In this document: in pieces, positions 34,731 through 46,026 of the stretch
Position numbering within the stretch: position 1 is the first letter of the stretch
Layout: the number at the start of each line of letters is the position of its first letter
Source: Oxytricha trifallax
Taxonomy: Eukaryota > Ciliophora > Spirotrichea > Sporadotrichida > Oxytrichidae
Direction: 5' to 3'
Assembly (NCBI GenBank): GCA_000711775.1
Contig: ARYC01000800.1
Location: 1-64,000 of the forward strand
Length of the DNA stretch: 64,000 bases
Made by a program: the position numbers and the translations under genes
The notes under the pieces: generated by a model
Databases searched by the model: none
Told to the model about the DNA's origin: nothing
What the model saw: only the letters and a program-made list of their open reading frames with translations

Positions 34731-35010
34731 TTCAATCCAAATTATGTTCTCATACTAGCAATAAGAAACGATTTATATTATCACTTTATTTGATAATTAG
34801 AAGAAAATACTTTAAAATAGTTATAGAAATGGCTTACAACCTTTATAATTAAGATGTGTTGATAATTAAAGATTTTATAAATATGATTAAATTAAGAATT
34901 TTTTTAAGCAATATTATTATAATATAGATATCATTAATAACTATACAATAAATATTTTGTGTACTATCACTAAATTTAAATAAAATGAACAGTATTTTTG
35001 AGTTTATAAT

Positions 35011-35414
35011 ATTACTAAATTATGAATGATTTGGGAAATTATATTAAAGTTAAATATATAATAAATCAAATTAATGGAAGTTAAAGTTATTTAAATCTGA
35101 TGATAGTTATCTCATTTGATAGACAATTTAAAATTGGCTGAACTTTATTATTAGCGGTACATTTAATCCTATCGAGAGTGCGAGATAACTCGACTTTAAC
35201 TAAATAATTAATTTTCTTTAAAATTTGCTGTCTAGTTATCTCGCACTCTCGATAGGATTAAATGCACTGCAAATAATAAAGTTCAGCCAATTTTAAATTA
35301 TCTATCAAATGAGATAACAATCATCCGATTTGAATAAATTTACCTGCCATTAATTTGATTTAATATATATTTAATTTTAATATAATTTCCCCAAATCTTT
35401 TTTAATTTAGTAAT
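35011..35414. mobile_element. Palindromic MITE downstream of gene B
   Basis: Ends ATTACTAAATTA and inverse TAATTTAGTAAT, with GATTTGGGAAATTATA inside. Inner arms GGCTGAACTTTATTATTAGC and TCCTATCGAGAGTGCGAG. Same relative position as the element after gene A. Confidence 0.85.
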
Positions 35415-35439
35415 GTAAGAATTAATTATAAATAATCCG

Positions 35440-35790
35440 CATTGGGGAGAGACACTGCTTTTATATGATAATAGCAAAATTATTATATAAGAGCCTAGAT
35501 CTTATGAAACTAATTTATACTCTATAATTCTTTTTCTGTAACTTCTGTTGTTTCCTTTTCTTTTCAACTTTATTATTTCTAATTTCTTTACTAATTTATT
35601 TTTCATTTATTACGGTAAAGGTTTATGTGTTAAACCCTTTTATAATTGGGAAGCATTTATTAAATTCTATGATGAAGAAATCCCTTCTTCCTTATTACTC
35701 AATAAGTTCTTTAAAGCAGCTCTAAGCAAAATATTTGTAGCTGTAGCCATTAACTTACTTTCCACTTTAGATAAAGCTTTTTTTTAAACT
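35440..35790 (-). CDS. Gene F copy 2, candidate minus-strand MDSs
   Basis: The minus strand reads KALSKVESKLMATATNILLR, then AALKNLLSNKEEGISSSQNL, INASQLQKGLTHKPLPQQ, and after a probable junction near 35590 the VEKKRKQQKLQKK block shared with 25433-25570. Residue use is far more natural than the Phe-rich plus-strand standard-code frame over the same bases. Unknown family; Lys/Ser/Leu-rich, possibly helical. Convergent with gene B. Confidence 0.55.
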
Positions 35791-37086
35791 TCGATTTAAG
35801 TTACTTTTTATAATGCATTTAAACCAATCTTTGTCCTATGATAGTTAAAAACTCTGATGAATCCTCATTAATACATATAAATCTTCCGGTGCGGTTATTT
35901 TATAATTTTATTTATTTTATAAAGGAATATTAACATAACTAGGTAATGAAACATTATATTACATGATTAATATATAATAATGAAGTTTTTATTTTAATTT
36001 AATTTTTAGATAAATTATAATTTTTTATTATGTACATTTTGATGATTATATATTTACTTTCCCTTTCCACTTTTCGAATTAAAGTTATTTATTATCCTTC
36101 TCGAATTAAAATTCGTATATTTCCTGAATTTTTATCAGAATAGTTGCCAACGTAGGATAACTTTTTATTTAATTACGCTTTATATTCAATTAATTAGGTT
36201 GAAAATAATATATTTATAACAAACTTATATTTAATTTATTATTAAATTAAATATATTAATTAAAGTTGATTATATTTGATCGATGTTCTTTATTATAATA
36301 TTGAATTTAAATATTAGTATTCTTATTCATTAGGGAAATTATAACAAATTATAATGTTCAAATGGAAAGTATAGATGTTATAATTGTAAGGATTAATTAA
36401 ACAGCAATATTATACTATCTTGTAAATGTTAATCAATAAATAAATTATTTTATATTAAAACAATTTTACAAGTTCATAATATTTAATTTTAATATTTAAT
36501 AACTTTAAAAGTTGTTGTTTATAATTTATAATTTATCAATTAATTAATAACAAAGGGTAAATTGTATAAAATCATATATATACTAATTTTTATTTTTTCA
36601 ATCTTATCCATAACAATTTAAAATTAAGATCATATTTCTATTAACACAAAGAAAACATTTTAAAAATGTAAAAATAATCTATTTTCAATTTAATTCCTAT
36701 TCTTCTAATCTTTATAAATGAACATGAATACAATAATAAAAATTATATTAAAGATGTTTGAAATTGTTCTGTTTTGAGAATAATTTAATGAAATTTGATT
36801 TATTTAACATTTGTAAATAGATTTAATAAAAGAGGCAATAAAGAAAATCAAATTATTATATCTTATTTTTTATTGAAAATTTATAAATCTACATTCATTC
36901 AAATTTTGATTTATACATAAGGTAGCATAAAATGAAATGATGAAGTTCGAAAAATTAATTGAAAAATACGTAACTGTTTCCTTTTAAATTGAGATATATA
37001 AATAAGATTCTGGCAAATTAGGAATTATTATTGATTAATTTATAAAATATACTAAATCGTATCCACTAACCCAAAAAATAACTAAG

Positions 37087-37188
37087 ATGACAAAGAAATG
37101 CAATATATGCAAATAAAACTACAATTTATTTTCTATATTATTAAATTTAATTTGACTAACAAAAAGCCAATTGTTATCAACTAGTGTT
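37087..37188 (+). CDS. Gene C, N-terminal RING MDS
   Basis: ATG 37087: MTKKCNICKQNYN. A 16-bp IES with pointer AATTT (37133/37149) lies inside. Removing it gives NYNLTNKKPIVINQC. It ends at pointer AGTGTT (37183-37188). Provides the first Cys pair and the start of the second zinc site of the RING. Confidence 0.82.
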
Positions 37189-37374
37189 CATTTTTAATTC
37201 AAATTATTAAAAGTAAGTTAAATAAATAATTTAATTTTTTAAAAAGATTTTTAGGGAAGTCAATTCATTTATATAACTTATAAAATTTTCTTTAAAAAAA
37301 TGAAAAATTTGATTAGATATTTATAATCCTTATTGTTTATAATTTTCCCTTTTATGAGCAGTTTTAAATTAAAA

Positions 37375-37480
37375 AATAAAAAGAGAGGAGTCTAAAATAA
37401 AATGCTATTTACGCGTCTTTGAATAAATCTCGTCTGGATTCAATTAAGCATTTCGACTAATGTATCATATTATTAGATAG
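37375..37480. other. Possible foreign MDS in the gene C RING IES
   Basis: GC-richer patch inside a 661-bp IES. Both strands give protein-like frames (plus NAIYASLNKSRLDSIKHFDQ; minus ISRNAQLNPDEIYSKTRKQH), so coding is plausible but the strand cannot be chosen. Confidence 0.3.
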
Positions 37481-37843
37481 AAGAAAAATTATATTAAAGG
37501 TAAAAATTGTAATTAGATATAATGAGTGCAATTTGATAACAAAATTATAATTTATTTAATAAAAAAAAAAAGATGATAGATATCTTAAAAAAGAAATATA
37601 AAATGTATAATCTTGATTAATTCTACTAATTTCAAAAAAGAATTTTGTTCTATACTTTATAAGGTGCTATAATTAGTGTGATTTTATATTTTAAACCATC
37701 CATTAAATCACCTGTAAATAATAAAATTAGATTGATTAATTATTTAATATTATTGAAAAACTTTTATTCCAGTTATCATTTTTCACAGTTATATAATTCC
37801 TTAGAAATATTAATAATTACTATTATTGCTTTTAAAGTATATA

Positions 37844-37938
37844 AGTGTTTCTGTACTCATTGTTTGGAATGCGTGGAAGATCTTATGCGAGGAAATAATG
37901 AGAGACAAATTCTGTGCCCAGGTTGCGACTCCTAGAGA
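37844..37938 (+). CDS. Gene C, second RING MDS
   Basis: Begins at the second AGTGTT (37844-37849), giving INQCFCTHCLECVEDLMRG and NNERQILCPGCDSQ after joining. With CNIC from the first MDS the pattern is CxxC, CxC, CxxC, CxxC: a RING-like finger with Cys in place of the usual His. It aligns with LLECTCTWCFEC...YCPDD of copy A. The 3' boundary is unresolved; a MITE begins about 75 bp later. Confidence 0.82.
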
Positions 37939-38010
37939 ACTCATTACTATATAATTTCTTTTATTTGCTTACTCTACCATATGTATAAATATAACTAGTA
38001 AAATATTTAA

Positions 38011-38410
38011 TATAGTAGGAATACGTTTTATTTGGGAAAATAACTTAAATATTTAAACAATAAAAGTTATTAAATTAAAAATGACTAAAAATAAAAAATA
38101 AATTAGGAGATCCTACATTTAAAACAGGACTTTAATATTGCCAATATTCCTGAGACCACCCTGAAAGCGAGATATTTTATTTTAATCAATTCTTAGCTAA
38201 ATCCCTAATTCAGTAAAAGGTTTTTATATCGTTTTGGTGGTGAGATAAATTTATTATACCAATAACAACAACCATCTCATTTTTAATCCGAAATCCAGAG
38301 CAAAATATTGCAATGATTGTGAGACATTTTCCGAAAACATAATTGAAGGTAATTAATAATTAATTAATTTTAAATTAATTTATTTTCCATATTCTAATTT
38401 ATTCCTATAT
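38011..38410. mobile_element. MITE inside gene C (same family as 16916-17337)
   Basis: Tips TATAGTAGGAATACG and inverse, with TTTGGGAAAATAA inside. Shares with 16916-17337 the CCAATATTC..GA..GCGAGATATTTT core and the ACATTTTCCnAAAACATA block. It lies in the IES between RING and B-box; copy B has no counterpart there. Confidence 0.85.
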
Positions 38411-38414
38411 CTAC

Positions 38415-38630
38415 CAGAAGAGCTAAATGAAAACTTACAAATAATGAAAGAATTGAAATCGTTTGATTAGCTGACAATCATCTGTGATGAGCATTTATCT
38501 AAAACTGAATCACATTTTACTGCCTGAATTGTAGTATCCCAGTATGTTCAGACTGCTAGTTCACCACTCATAAGGATCATTTGCTAACTGAGCTCAAGCA
38601 ATCCAAGTTCAAAGTCTACACAACCAATTC
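38415..38630 (+). pseudogene. Gene C, B-box MDS with a one-base frameshift
   Basis: Very similar to copy B (ELNENLQIMKELKSFDQLTI, ICDEHLSKTESHF), but one T is missing in the run before the YCLNC Cys pair, so the frame meets TGA at once. Past it, CLNCSIPVCSDCQFTTHKDH and LLTELKQSKFKVYTTNS are intact in the shifted frame. Either a disabling mutation or a homopolymer sequencing error. Confidence 0.75.
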
Positions 38631-38929
38631 TTTAATTAAAATATTTAGTGATTATTAATATATATTACTTAACATTTTAAGCATAAAAAATTATTCATTT
38701 TTTATAATATAATAGACAAATATCTCAGTATTTAATAAATATACTAAATTAGACAAAGTTACGATATTTTTTTTAATTTTAGATAATATAGTTTTTTGTT
38801 GTTGCAAAATTAATATAAAAATATCATAGTTAATATTGAAATAAAAATAAAATTTAAAGATAAATAAATATGTTTGTGAAAATTATAGTAGAACCTATTG
38901 CTTTTAATATTTATAGTTTAAATGAATGT

Positions 38930-39800
38930 GAAGTCAATGTTTGAGGAATACTCAGTTCAAAACATGAGTTAAATATTTTTAATATTAAATGAGGTCTCAA
39001 TTAGATAACCAAGCAACCAACGATATTTTACAAACAGCTTCTTAATTCTAATCAATGGTTTCTAAGGTATCTAGAATTATAAAAAATAATTTAATAATGC
39101 TTGGACATATAGTTGAAGATGAAGAAAGAAACAAAATTAATATTAACTTATATTTTATAATAAATTGACCTCACTGCTTGTTTAGGTGAACCTCAAAATG
39201 ATCCTTAAAGAACAAATATAATTCCATAAATCTCAAGGCAAATTAAACAAGTATTATTTTATATAATTATCCAAGGTAATAATCAGTGTGAAATAAGCAT
39301 ATAGGATATAAAACACTTGATATATGAATCATAATCTCTACTGAGAGAAGAGTTTAAACAAGCTCTAGATGGGTTTGAGAGTTCCTTAACTATTAAGGAA
39401 ATAATTTAAACTGACTAAAACGACTTGATAATAAATAATGTCTAGTCAGCTATTGATTAATAAATCCAATAGTTAAACAATTAATATATATTTATTTTTT
39501 AGTTCAAGCATGAGATTAACACAGGCTTATCTAATATTTAAAATAATTAATTTATTGCTTAGCAATAAGACCTAACTAATTTGTAACAGAAGATGTTTTG
39601 AAATAAAAGCTCATAGCTATTGATTAAAACTACATTCAACTAAAGAAGCAATTAGATGAATTTAATGGGGTATTTCAGATTGAATGTATGCTTTTGACTG
39701 ACTAGATCGATGAAATCCACGCTAAAACTGACAATATTAAGTAGAATTGCAAAGATTAAGTTTATGAATAGTCAGCTTAATTGCTTCAATTCTAAATGAT
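38930..39800 (+). CDS. Gene C, coiled-coil MDSs
   Basis: Aligned with copy B: VKSMFEEYSVQNMSQI (about 38936), QATNDILQTASQFQSMVSKV (39020-39085), MLGHIVEDEERNKI (39100), LGEPQNDPQ (39188), YESQSLLREEFKQALDGFE with SSLTIKEIIQTDQNDLIINN (about 39320-39460), LKQKLIAIDQNYIQLKKQLD and IECMLLTDQIDEIHAKTDNI (about 39600-39800). A Gln-rich heptad pattern typical of a coiled coil. Pointers mostly unresolved. Confidence 0.72.
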
Positions 39801-40949
39801 TTAATGAAATTAAATTTTATTATAAATTTTAATGAAGATATAAAGTTTTTGATTAAACCTTATGTAAAATAATTCTTCAATTTCATTAAAATTCTTTTTA
39901 TATTATATTTTCCCACAGAGCTAAATTTCTCAACAATTCTTTTAGAGGAAATATTTTTCAATATTTTAAGTTATTTTCAAAGAAAAAATTTTTTATCTGA
40001 AAATATACTTAAGATATTATTTATTTTGCATTTTAACTCTATGATATTTTATTTTTAAGAGATATCTTAATTTGTCCTCAATTTGAGTAAGGAAAGTAGG
40101 TACACATAAAACTTAGTAAGTGTATGTTGTATGATCTAAAAAGAGTTTTATTTAAATATAAGACGATTATAAAGTCGAGATAAATTTTGCTCAATAATAA
40201 TGTTTAAATAATCAACATTTTTTTAATTTAAGGAGAATTATACTTATTAGAATTTTTGAATATTAATACATTTATAGTATTCTGCTTTATTTCTTCCCAT
40301 AAGCTATAATATGATTCGATTTAAGCAGATCTTAGTAATATATGAATATGTTTAAACAAATTAAACACGGTAAATTAATTTAATTATTTAAGAATAAAAA
40401 ACTCTATTTGTAAATCAGTATCTTACAAATTTAAAGTAAATTAGATTATTCTGACATTATAATCATAGATTTATAACTTTGATTTTTGTAAATTAATTAG
40501 TTAATTAACTTTGGCTAATTTTTTTTAAAAAAATGTGGTAAAAACAACTCGACTTATTAAATGCAGCAAACATAACATTATATTTAAGGATTTTTTTAAT
40601 AATTATAGAATGATCTTGTATCAATCTTTTTAAAAATATATTCAAAATGATATATTTTAAAGTAAGCTCAGATGAAAAATCTATTTCTAAATCAATCTTA
40701 GCAATAATATAAATTTATCTAAAATTGATTATTCTTAATACTCTATTGTTTTTAAATGATAACTTAATTATAATAATATTATTATTTAATAATTCGAGTA
40801 GCAATTAAAACCTTAAGAAGTTAAACAAAATATTGTTGAAATAATTAAATTGTTAAATTTATTGATATAAATTCATTTATTATTTGAAGTAAATATTTTA
40901 AGAATTACTAATTTTAATTTAGAATTTTGATTTTATATTATTAGAGTTG

Positions 40950-41577
40950 ATAACTATGTGCCTTATGTAGCACCTATTATCTAAGCATAAGATTAGGACA
41001 TGCAAATAAATAATGGTCATGAAGAAGAAAAAATGAAACGAAACTTTAGGATTTTGGTTGATAAGGAAATAAATAAATCTAATTATAGTTTCCTTGGACC
41101 CTAACTCATTTTTAGTTTAAATATTAAATTTATCATAAAGGGTGGCATTGATAAGAAATTTGGGAAAATAAAATTAATTTATTTTATTCGGATTAATAAA
41201 AACATATGTTGCTAAATTATGATAAACTAAATTTAATTGCACTTTCTTTTAGGTTACTTTGACGTTATTATATTTAAATTCAATCTAAATTATAAATAAT
41301 TTATTCCCCTAAGAAATTTAATCTATTATTCAGAGGATCAACTCATGGATTTAATTTATAATTATAAATCCTATCAAGTAATTAAATTATAAAATTTTAG
41401 TTATTTTTTGTTATTTAAATTTAATTATAAAATTATTAATTTTAATTATTAAATTAAATCCTCTTTTTAGTATTATGGATTTACTGCTTCTACATTCCAT
41501 GAGCTATGTGATGACAAAGGGCCTACTGTAATCTTTATCTTAAGTGAATTTGGATAGGTGTTTGGAGGATATACATC
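40950..41577 (+). CDS. Gene C, N-terminal half of TLDc (three MDSs)
   Basis: MKRNFRILVDKEINKSNYSF leads to IIKGGIDKKF. A 158-bp IES with pointer TAAGAAATTT (41152/41310) and a 130-bp IES with pointer ATGGATTTA (41345/41475) are read out. The join gives KKFNLLFRGSTHGFTASTFH, ELCDDKGPTVIFILSEFGQV and FGGYT in one frame. It ends at pointer TACATC (41572-41577). The first piece is in frame here, whereas copy B lacks one T. Confidence 0.82.
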
Positions 41578-41667
41578 TAAAAATTTTAAAATAATTTATA
41601 TTCAATTAATTTATTATATTCAAGTACTTCAAATGAAATAAGAAAGATATAATTATTATCAAATTAT

Positions 41668-44600
41668 TATTATCAAAATAGATTTAAAATGGGAAATTAC
41701 TAAAATAAAAATAAATAATTAATTAAAAATGAGTTTATTGTATTTTTTGATTTTTATAGTATCGTTTTAACTGATATTGATTTGAATTTGATATATTTTA
41801 ACAGCCAATAATTTGACTCATCGATAAATCAAATTAGATTTATCATATCTTAACTGTAGACCTTTTAAATTTAACTTTTAAAATTTTTAACTCTTGATAA
41901 ATTAATATCTCTCTATACAAAATAGCTATGAAAAAATTTTCTAAGTATAAGATGTAGAGAAAAATTTAACGACTAACTTTCATTCTTGTAGTATTCACAA
42001 AAAATTTTACCCCATCGAGATAAATCGATTTTAAATATTTCTCTGCCCCAAACTTCTTCCTTTCTTATCTCTTCAACCAAATTACTTGAGGACTTGGTCT
42101 AAATAAGTTTTTTGTGCATTTAATCAAGGTCTACATTTTATCTTCTTTGAGTCTTTCATCAGGAAATTCATACGCATTTTTATCGTTAAAATACACGAAA
42201 TCATATGAATTTTTTTTGACTTTCACTAAAATCGAAATATCTCTCTGAGTGATTTTTTCAATGAATTATGAGTAGGATGGAACATGTAGCTTATGTTTTG
42301 ATCTACATTATTCCTTCTAGAGTCAAGTCGTGAAAAAAATCGCTGCCTGAGATAATTTCATTTCTTTGCAGGTACTCGACCAAATTTTGATGTTTGTTAC
42401 ATTGTAACAAAAACAAAAATCACCTCTAGTCAAATGGACACATTTCCAAATGGACACAAATTCCGGACACAAACTCCGGACACCATTCCAAAGTTAGAAC
42501 TCAGATCTCATCACTTATCTATCACTTTGAACGAAGATATACTCCTTTTTCCATCACAGTACAACTTTTTGATTATGAGGGGGTTCGAAAAAGAGGATTT
42601 CGAGGTTTTTTCTCTTGGGTGAAAAGATATTGAAAAATTTAGAATTATGTTTTGATAGACAATTCTATAAGCTAAGTAGAATATTTATATGAAAATTTAT
42701 AGACATTAGGTTAGAGAGTTATTGAAGTCAAAAGTCAGAGCATCCAAATTTTACTTTTCCCTCAATAACTTCCTTCAGTGTGAGATTCATGGAAGATGAG
42801 TAGGGTAGAAGTTGTAGCCCATACCCTAAGCTATCGAATAGGGCATATATTCCAATACAAATTCCTTTAAGAAACAGAGATAAATTGAAAATAAGGTCAA
42901 GAATTTTGTAAAATGAAGAGAAATATTGAAATCGATTTTCCTCGATTGGCAAATTAGATGGTGAAAAACTCAAATCAAATCTTTAGCAGATTATCTCATG
43001 AAGAACATTTCTTCTCCTATAGTCAAATCAGTAGCTAATTGCATTAGAGAGATAAATCAAAATTAAATCTGAAATGTAAAATAAAGTATGAAAACTTAAA
43101 TGTTACAAACATCACTCATTTAAATTCTTGAGGCAACGAATTTAGGATTTTTATGAAGAGCATATTATGATCTATCATTTATCATCTATAAGTTTTTCAA
43201 TATAAATTCACTGGGCAGAGAAAACCCCGAAACCCTTCTGGATAATTTTCGGAAAATCAAATTTTTAAAAATTGGGTTTTCAAAAATTCGAAAATTATCC
43301 AGAAGGGTTTCGGGGTTTTCTCTGCCCAGTGAATTTATATTGAAAAACTTATAGATGATAAATGATAGATCATAATATGCTCTTCATAAAAATCCTAAAT
43401 TCGTTGCCTCAAGAATTTATACGAGTGATGTTTGTTACATTTAAGTTTTCATACTTTATTTTACATTTCAGATTTAATTTTGATTTATCTCTCTAATGCA
43501 ATTAGCTACTGATTTGACTATAGGAGAAGAAATGTTCTTCATGAGATAATCTGCTTAAGATTTGATTTGAGTTTTTCACCATCTAATTTGCCAATCGAGG
43601 AAAATCGATTTCAATATTTCTCTTCATTTTACAAAATTTTTGACCTTATTTTCAATTTATCTCTGTATTCTAAAGAAATTTGTATTGGAATATATGCCCC
43701 ATTCGATAGCTTAGGGTATGGGCTACAACTTCTACCCTACTCATCTTACATGAATCTCACACTGAAGGAAGTTATTGAGGGAAAAGTAAAATTTGGATGC
43801 TCTGACTTTTGACTTCTAACCTAATGTCTATAAATTTTCATATAAATATTCTACTTAGCTTATAGAATTGTCTATCAAAACATAATTCTAAATTTTTCAA
43901 TATATTTTCACCCAAGAGAAAAAACCTCGAAATCCTCTTTTTCGAACCCCCTCATAATCAAAAAGTTGTACTGTGATGGAAAAAGGAGTATATCTTCGTT
44001 CAAAGTGATAGATAAGTGATGAGATCTGAGTTCTAACTTTGGAATGGTGTCCGGAGTTTGTGTCCATATGACTGACTAGAGGTGATGTTTGTTACAATGT
44101 AACAAACATCAAAATTTGGTCGAGTACCTGCAAAGAAATGAAATTATCTCGGGCAGCGATTTTTTTCATGACTTGACTCTAGAAGGAATAATGTAGATCA
44201 AAACATAAGCTACATGTTCCATCCTACTCATAATTCATGGAAAAAATCACTCATAGAGATATTTCGATTTTAGTGAAAGTCAAAAAAAATTCATATGATT
44301 TCGTGTATTTTAACGATAAAAATGCGTATGAATTTCCTGATGAAAGACTCAAAGAAGATAAAATGTAGACCTTGATTAAATGCACAAAAAACTTATTTAG
44401 ACCAAGTCCTCAAGTAATTTGGTTGAAGAGATAAGAAAGGAAGAAGTTTGGGGCAGAGAAATATTTAAAATCGATTTATCTCGATGGGGTAAAATTTTTT
44501 GTGAATACAACAAGAATGAAAGTTAGTCGTTAAATTTTTCTCTACATCTTATACTTTTAAAATTTTTTCATAGCTATTTTGTATAGAGAGATATTAATTT

Positions 44601-44831
44601 ATCAGGAGTTAAAAATTTTAAAAGTTAAATTTAAAGGGTCTACAGTTAAGATATGATAAATCTAATTTGATTTATCGATGAGTCAAATTATTGGCTGTTA
44701 AAATATATCAAATTCAAATCAATATCAGTTAAAACGATACTATAAAAATCAAAAAATACAATAAACTCATTTTTAATTAATTATTTATTTTTATTTTAGT
44801 AATTTCCCATTTTAAATCTATTTTGATAATA
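41668..44831. mobile_element. FB-C, 3.16-kb palindromic foldback in a gene C IES
   Basis: Two arms of about 1.55 kb are inverted and nearly identical; the central loop is about 37 bp (43252-43288). Tips TATTATCAAAATAG, with AAAATGGGAAATTAC inside, resemble FB-A and FB-B. The arms are not perfectly equal: substitutions and copy number of the GGACACAAA word differ. A mirrored frame of about 100 codons occurs in each arm (about 42728-43027 minus, 43513-43812 plus; LPIEENRFQYFSSFYKI shared), but it has no clear start and matches no family I know. Confidence 0.9.
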
Positions 44832-46026
44832 TTAATTTAGTATTTTATAAAAATTTTAATATCTATACCATATATATATTCTTAATTCATTCGGTATAAA
44901 TCAAATTTTAAAATGACGTATCTATTCAAAAAATTTCCATAAAAAAATAGTAATCTCATTTAGTATTTAATTTTTCTGACAATATATAAGGACAATATAT
45001 CTAGTATAATAAAGTGGATAAATTTAAATGCTAAAGTGTCCTTGACACAATAACATTGATATTTCACACAAATTTGATATAAGTATAAAAGTATAATATT
45101 TCACTCAATTTATTTTCGATGATAAAATATACAATATTCAATTTATTTATAATATTAATAAAAACGCTTGTAAAGCATTTGATTATAATAAAAATAATAA
45201 AAACTCTTAAACATTATTTAATAAATGAATTAACTTAAAACTATTTGTGAAATTTAATAACTTACTTTTTTCTCAAATCTTCTAGATTTTTTAGTGATTG
45301 CTTTTAAACTGCCAATCACTCTAGATTAATATTTTTTCATTGCGTAACTGTAAAAATTGAATTTATTTAAATAATATTTCATCAATATCAATAAATAAAT
45401 TATAATTTTCCTAAATATTACTAAAATAAATAATAATCCAGAAATATATTCAATTAATATAAATAAATAAGATTAAAATATTTATCCACTAATGATATTA
45501 CAAAAATAATTAGAAAGTCATAGCTCATCAAAAGTATTTTGATTTCAAATGAATTTTAAATGTTATAAGAATATTTAGGATTATCTGCTTGGGTGCTAAT
45601 TGTTAGACCTAACATTTTCTACTATAACTATTAAATTGTAAATGACTGGTTTTTAGAATGGCAATTTCAGTTGTTATTTCAATGTTTATAATATTAATTA
45701 ATACATAGATAACGAAATAAACTAATCAAATCATGTAATCTATTACAGTAATATTTCTTCAATTATAATTTACAAATTTTTGTAAGAAAATTATTATTGT
45801 TAAACTTTTTCTTGATGATTTAAGAGTTTCTTGGGCATTCTTTCATTTCAGATACTTTTTGAATAAAAAATCAAAGATTTTCAGAGCTTATATCTTGAAT
45901 TTAAAATTTTTAAATATAAATGAATATAAAGCATTATTTTTTTGTAAATAAAATTGCTGATTAAAATAATTATTCAAATACTTTTACATATAAAATAACT
46001 TTCCTAGTTAATATTTATTTTATTCC
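44832..46026. other. Remainder of the 4.5-kb IES of gene C
   Basis: AT-rich, with no supported gene. It ends at the second TACATC (46027). Confidence 0.45.

Noticed and set aside
35548..35787. 79-codon plus-strand standard-code ORF, Phe-rich
   Set aside because: The opposite strand gives a far more natural protein and is partly conserved after gene A, so the plus-strand frame is taken as its shadow.
42728..43812. Mirrored 81-codon ORFs as a real palindrome-encoded gene pair
   Set aside because: They are copies of each other by the inverted repeat, lack a convincing start, and resemble no family. Kept only as a note on FB-C.
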